Source: Salinimicrobium terrae DSM 17865 (lineage in GTDB: Bacteria > Bacteroidota > Bacteroidia > Flavobacteriales > Flavobacteriaceae). Taken from it: DNA of 64,000 bases. This document shows, piece by piece, positions 60,389 through 64,000 of this stretch (the first letter of the stretch is position 1; each line of letters opens with the position of its first letter). Under the pieces are notes generated by a model that worked only from the letters and a program-made list of their open reading frames with translations, had not been told where the DNA came from and searched no databases. The position numbers and the translations under genes are program-made. The stretch spans positions 62,001 to 126,000 of the forward strand of contig NZ_AUKI01000020.1 of assembly GCF_000424665.1 (NCBI RefSeq), read 5' to 3'.

Positions 60389-62815
60389 ATGAAGATTTCA
60401 TATAACTGGCTCAGACAATTTATTAAAACTAACCGCACTCCTGAAGAAACCGGGGAGTTGCTTACAGATCTGGGCCTTGAAGTAGAAGGTATTCATGAAT
60501 TTCAAAGTGTCAAAGGAAGTCTTCGCGGGATCATAGTAGGAGAAGTGCTTACCTGCGAACAACATCCCAACGCAGACCGACTCAAGGTCACCAAAGTAGA
60601 TCTTGGTAACGGGGAACCTGTTCAAATAGTTTGTGGTGCTCCCAATGTAGCTGCAGGACAAAAGGTACCTGTTGCAACCGTTGGCACCACCTTATATGAT
60701 GATAAAGGTTCGCCATGGGAGATCAAAAAGAGTAAGATCCGTGGAGAAAGCAGTCATGGGATGATCTGTGCAGAAGATGAGCTTGGCCTGGGCCAAAGCC
60801 ATGAAGGAATTATGGTCCTGGATTCAAATCTCGAAGCCGGTACTCCTGCAGCGAGTTTATTTGAGATCGAAGACGATCATGTTTTCGAGATAGGACTGAC
60901 TCCTAACAGAGCCGATGCAATGAGCCACTGGGGAGTAGCACGTGATCTCAAAGCAGGATTAATACAACAGGGAGAGCAACAGGAATTGATCACTCCATCG
61001 GTGAGCAGTTTTCATGTCGATAGCCGTAGCCGGAAGATTCCGGTGAAAATCACTAAACCTGATTTAGCTCCACGATATACGGGAGTTACCATAACCGGAG
61101 TAGAGATCTCTGAATCACCACAATGGCTACAAAATCGTTTAAAGGCTATTGGTATTACTCCCAAAAATAATGTGGTGGATGTCACGAACTATGTGATGCA
61201 CGAATTAGGACAGCCGCTGCACGCTTTTGATGCCGACAGAATTAGTGGCAATGAGATCATTGTTCAAACGCTACCGACAGGTACAAAGTTTATCACTTTG
61301 GATGAAGTTGAAAGAGAACTACATGAAGAAGATCTAATGATCTGTGATGCAGAAAAACCTCTCGCAATTGCGGGAGTATTCGGGGGAATTGGAAGCGGGG
61401 TGACTTCCGGAACTACCAGCTTATTTATTGAAAGTGCTTACTTTAATCCGGTGACTGTCCGAAAAACAGCCAAACGCCACGGATTAAACACAGATGCTTC
61501 CTTTAGATATGAAAGAGGAATTGATCCTAATATGACAGAATATGCTCTTAAACGGGCGGTCTTGCTAATCCAGGAATTGGCGGGAGGAAGTGTTGCAAGT
61601 GATATAGATGATTACTATCCCAGGAAAATAGAAGATTTTCCTGTTTTCCTCACTTTTGAGAAGATCAATTCCCTGGTTGGTCAAAATCTTTCGAAAGAAA
61701 CAATAAAATCCATTTTAGCCTCTCTGGAAATTAGAGTCAATAATGTTACCGAAACCGGAATGGGTCTTACCATTCCATCTTACCGTGTGGATGTTAAGCG
61801 CGAAGCTGATGTCATTGAAGAAATCCTTAGGGTGTATGGCTACAACAATATAGAATTTGGAGATAAGATAAATGCATCTGTCGCTAACTCAACAAGATAC
61901 GAAGATTACAAACTCCAGAACCTCATTGCCGGACAATTAGTTGGTCAGGGATTCTTTGAAACCATGGCCAACTCCCTTACCTCCCAGGCGTATATAGGGC
62001 TAAGTGGACAAATAAAGGAGGAACATGCAGTAAAAATGCTTAATCCCCTAAGCCAGGACCTTTCGGTGCTTAGACAGTCTCTGTTGTTCTCGGGTCTTGA
62101 AGCCGTAAGTTATAATTTAAACCGAAAAAGAACAGATCTTAAGTTCTTTGAGTTTGGTAAAACCTATCACAACTACAACGGCGGACGGGAAGAGCAAAAA
62201 CACCTTTCTGTTTTTCTTTCAGGTAATAAAAGCAGGGAAACATGGACCGGTGAAGTTCAAAAAGGAGGGTTTTTCTACCTCAAAGGAGTGGTTACTTCCA
62301 TATTAGAAAGACTGGGAATCAATAATCTAAATACTTCACCTGTCAAAAATGATATTTTTTCTGAAGGTATTTCCTTAAGTTATAACCATGCTAAGCTAGT
62401 TGAATTTGGAGTTATCAAAAGGAAGATTCTTAAAGATTTCGACATTAATCAGGAAGTGCTTTTTGCTGATTTCAACTGGGACCTGATTGTGGAGACCTCT
62501 AAAAATCAACAACAAAAATTTAATGACATTGCTAAGTTTCAGGCAGTAAGAAGGGATTTCGCTCTGTTATTAGACCATAAAATTCAGTTTGAAGAAATTC
62601 ATGGAATAGCATTCAAAACTGAAAAAAATCTTCTTAGAGATGTAAATCTCTTTGACGTGTATGAAGGTGGTAATCTTCCAGCAGGAAAGAAAAGTTATGC
62701 AGTTAGTTTCATTTTGCAGGACGAAAAGAAAACCCTTACCGATAAACAGATCGACAAAATAATGAGCAAACTGCAGCAAAATTTTGAAAAACAACTAGGC
62801 GCAGAGCTTAGATAA
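60389..62815 (+). CDS. pheT: Phenylalanyl-tRNA synthetase beta subunit
   Basis: The beta chain of the alpha2-beta2 enzyme that charges tRNA-Phe. At 808 residues it fits the family. Domains in order: MKISYNWLRQFI, a tRNA-binding OB fold at about 40-150 (GEVLTCEQHPNADRLKVTKVDLG), the B3/B4 editing domain (YTGVTITGVEIS, DVTNYVMHELGQPLHAFD), the B5 domain (LTIPSYRVDVKREADVIEEILRVYGYNNI), the catalytic-like core, and a C-terminal anticodon-binding domain (FPAVRRDF-like stretch QAVRRDFALLLD). The ATG at 60389 was preferred because an upstream frame lacks the promoter and overlaps a terminator. The alpha subunit gene is not in the window. Confidence 0.97.
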   Translation: MKISYNWLRQFIKTNRTPEETGELLTDLGLEVEGIHEFQSVKGSLRGIIVGEVLTCEQHPNADRLKVTKVDLGNGEPVQIVCGAPNVAAGQKVPVATVGTTLYDDKGSPWEIKKSKIRGESSHGMICAEDELGLGQSHEGIMVLDSNLEAGTPAASLFEIEDDHVFEIGLTPNRADAMSHWGVARDLKAGLIQQGEQQELITPSVSSFHVDSRSRKIPVKITKPDLAPRYTGVTITGVEISESPQWLQNRLKAIGITPKNNVVDVTNYVMHELGQPLHAFDADRISGNEIIVQTLPTGTKFITLDEVERELHEEDLMICDAEKPLAIAGVFGGIGSGVTSGTTSLFIESAYFNPVTVRKTAKRHGLNTDASFRYERGIDPNMTEYALKRAVLLIQELAGGSVASDIDDYYPRKIEDFPVFLTFEKINSLVGQNLSKETIKSILASLEIRVNNVTETGMGLTIPSYRVDVKREADVIEEILRVYGYNNIEFGDKINASVANSTRYEDYKLQNLIAGQLVGQGFFETMANSLTSQAYIGLSGQIKEEHAVKMLNPLSQDLSVLRQSLLFSGLEAVSYNLNRKRTDLKFFEFGKTYHNYNGGREEQKHLSVFLSGNKSRETWTGEVQKGGFFYLKGVVTSILERLGINNLNTSPVKNDIFSEGISLSYNHAKLVEFGVIKRKILKDFDINQEVLFADFNWDLIVETSKNQQQKFNDIAKFQAVRRDFALLLDHKIQFEEIHGIAFKTEKNLLRDVNLFDVYEGGNLPAGKKSYAVSFILQDEKKTLTDKQIDKIMSKLQQNFEKQLGAELR

Positions 62816-62850
62816 AAAAAGAGGCTGTCCAAATGAACAGCCTCTTTTTC
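62814..62850 (+). terminator. Rho-independent terminator after pheT
   Basis: AAAAAGAGGCTGT (62816-62828) and ACAGCCTCTTTTT (62837-62849) make a perfect 13-bp stem starting right after the stop codon. The core AGAGGCTGTC is shared with the intergenic repeat ends. Confidence 0.9.
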
Positions 62851-62918
62851 TACCATAGCAATTAAAAAAATACCAATTCCAATTCATGATGAACTTATAA
62901 ATAGGTTTTGGAACTTTT

Positions 62919-63506
62919 TTATTTAGGTAACTTGTCGAAAATGGCATCTACATAGCTTCTTATTTCTTCATCTAGATTGCCAGGCGCCACAAGATCTTCT
63001 GCCCTACCTCTCCACACGATTTCATTCGTTCTACGGTTAATAAGGTCAATCACAATAGTACCTTCTTTATAATTAACTTGTTGGATTCCGGTACCAACAA
63101 TTCTGGGCACAGTGAAATAATTACTATAAGCATAATTTCTGTAATATGGTCCAACATAAAAACCGGGACGATAGTAGCTGTAATTTGTGTATACAGGACT
63201 GGCGTTTACTGCCATTTCCTCATCTAGCATTAGGTGATAATATACAAGGAGATCGGGTTCATTACGATCTAACCTGTAATTTAATTCCTGCATATTCTCG
63301 TTAATCTCGTCAATCACTATTTCATTGACCTGTACATTATCAAAACGAGAAGTCTGGATGGTATCTTGGTTAGGTAAAAAGGCGTAGCTGTTAAAACTGT
63401 TCAGGCTTTTTGCAGTCATTTTATCAGCGTCGACTTTTGGTCCACACCCGGTAAAAAGAATTCCTGCCATTATACTCAGACTTAAAAAGTGTTTTAAAAA
63501 TTTCAT
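62919..63506 (-). CDS. DUF4136 lipoprotein
   Basis: MKFLKHFLSLSIMAGILFTGC is a lipoprotein signal with the lipidated Cys at residue 21. The mature protein is a DUF4136 domain: LNSFNSYAFLPNQDTIQTSRFDNVQVNEIVIDEINENM, RLDRNEPDLLVYYHLMLDE, a Tyr-rich stretch (YRPGFYVGPYYRNYAYSNYF), and YKEGTIVIDLINRRTNEIVWRGRAEDLV. This family is common in Proteobacteria and Bacteroidota envelopes, with no defined role. It converges on pheT and is divergent from the partial gene at 63704. Confidence 0.9.
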   Translation of the reverse strand: MKFLKHFLSLSIMAGILFTGCGPKVDADKMTAKSLNSFNSYAFLPNQDTIQTSRFDNVQVNEIVIDEINENMQELNYRLDRNEPDLLVYYHLMLDEEMAVNASPVYTNYSYYRPGFYVGPYYRNYAYSNYFTVPRIVGTGIQQVNYKEGTIVIDLINRRTNEIVWRGRAEDLVAPGNLDEEIRSYVDAIFDKLPK

Positions 63507-63703
63507 TCTTTAGGGGTTTTTAAAGTTATCACTTATTAAGGTAGGACATATTTGAAGTCTGAAGAGAGACAATTGCAGGTTTAAAACGATTTTAACCAAC
63601 AATTCTTAAAATTAACATTGTAATACCTTAATATTTACCCAAAAATCAAGGTTTTGCATGTTATATTGTTATTGCCTAATTTTAGCTGCTAAATGAAAAG
63701 GAA

Positions 63704-64000
63704 ATGCTGCTAGAGAGAGTAAATCTTAAGAAGGAATTGGAGCTGCTTCGGAAAAAGGAGATGAAAGAACAGAAGATCCTCGAGGAAGTTCAAAAGATCT
63801 TACAAAAGGATTTGAATACAGAAGAAGAAATCCTTCAGCGGATTTCTGAAGGTGATTCTGAAGGGAATGGATTAAATGATTTAAAATTTGACCTGCTGGA
63901 AAGTGGCAAAATCTTTCACCTTTCCCAGATCAAAAAAATCTGTGTGGATTACCGCCTGCGATTTCTTGACACCCGCTTTTTTAAAGGAGAATTACCTCAG
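63704..64000 (+). CDS. Coiled-coil conserved protein, 3' end cut by the window
   Basis: The frame is open from ATG 63704 to the window end. The first 45 residues form a Lys/Glu-rich coiled coil (LKKELELLRKKEMKEQKIL, QKILQKDLNTEEEILQRI), followed by FDLLESGKIFHLSQIKKICVDYRLRFLDTRFFKGELP. The last part resembles the start of a conserved domain seen in Bacteroidota. I cannot name it from the visible portion. The gene is divergent from the DUF4136 lipoprotein. Confidence 0.7.
   Translation, partial: MLLERVNLKKELELLRKKEMKEQKILEEVQKILQKDLNTEEEILQRISEGDSEGNGLNDLKFDLLESGKIFHLSQIKKICVDYRLRFLDTRFFKGELPQ

Noticed and set aside
1-64000. CRISPR array, tRNA, rRNA, prophage or integrase
   Set aside because: No regularly spaced repeats of array type, no tRNA-like clover sequence, and no integrase or transposase genes were found.

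Overview
The window looks like a chromosomal segment from a marine-type member of the Flavobacteriaceae (Bacteroidota). Reasons: AT-rich sequence, weak Shine-Dalgarno signals, several TAnnTTTG-like -7 promoter elements, and families typical of the phylum (DUF4494, DUF4136, LytS/LytTR pairs with 2TM domains, a TonB with a poly-proline linker, SatD plus DUF3307). The species cannot be fixed from the sequence. No rRNA, tRNA, CRISPR array, integrase, transposase or phage gene was seen.

Layout. Bases 1-3,200: the end of a membrane glycosyltransferase, a DnaQ-like exonuclease fused to a UvrC-type GIY-YIG nuclease, and a DUF4494 protein. Bases 3,260-7,660: a five-gene minus-strand operon (SnoaL-like, double VOC, DoxX, double SRPBCC, exported DinB-like) facing a DJ-1/AraC-type regulator. 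The gap between them carries two phased direct repeats that could be the regulator's sites. Bases 7,850-16,150: asparagine synthase B, TonB and a 1650-residue seven-PAS hybrid histidine kinase. Bases 16,360-21,590: a CDGSH protein, a SatD-like regulator preceded by three 20-bp palindromes at an exact 28-bp period, its DUF3307 partner, an S41 peptidase lipoprotein, tiny membrane peptides (two of them tandem paralogues) and a decayed gene.

Bases 21,590-28,710 hold two LytS/LytTR two-component systems on opposite strands around an amino-acid permease and a methyltransferase with a signal peptide. Bases 28,770-37,290: an unknown secreted protein, a gene remnant, an EEP-family protein, a TesA-like lipoprotein divergent from a YbbA/YbbP-type ABC transporter (the same arrangement as in E. 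coli), a luciferase-like monooxygenase and a PhzF protein. Bases 37,330-46,880: glycogen phosphorylase and glycogen synthase, separated by an unknown 478-residue protein, a methyltransferase and a SulP transporter. Bases 47,090-64,000: a cupin, PEP carboxylase, ferredoxin plus a frameshifted U32 peptidase-family gene, glutathione peroxidase, a hemerythrin-PAS protein, an M1 aminopeptidase divergent from recG, a TPR protein, pheT, a DUF4136 lipoprotein and a truncated coiled-coil protein.

Most of the window is ordinary housekeeping and signalling. The parts most worth following are the SatD operator array with its operon, the tandem FLKGQ micro-membrane proteins, the AraC-site repeats, an inverted-repeat element family that mostly sits between convergent genes, a dispersed GTGTCAAAAATGGC palindrome, and the 2TM-domain duplication in the LytS operon.
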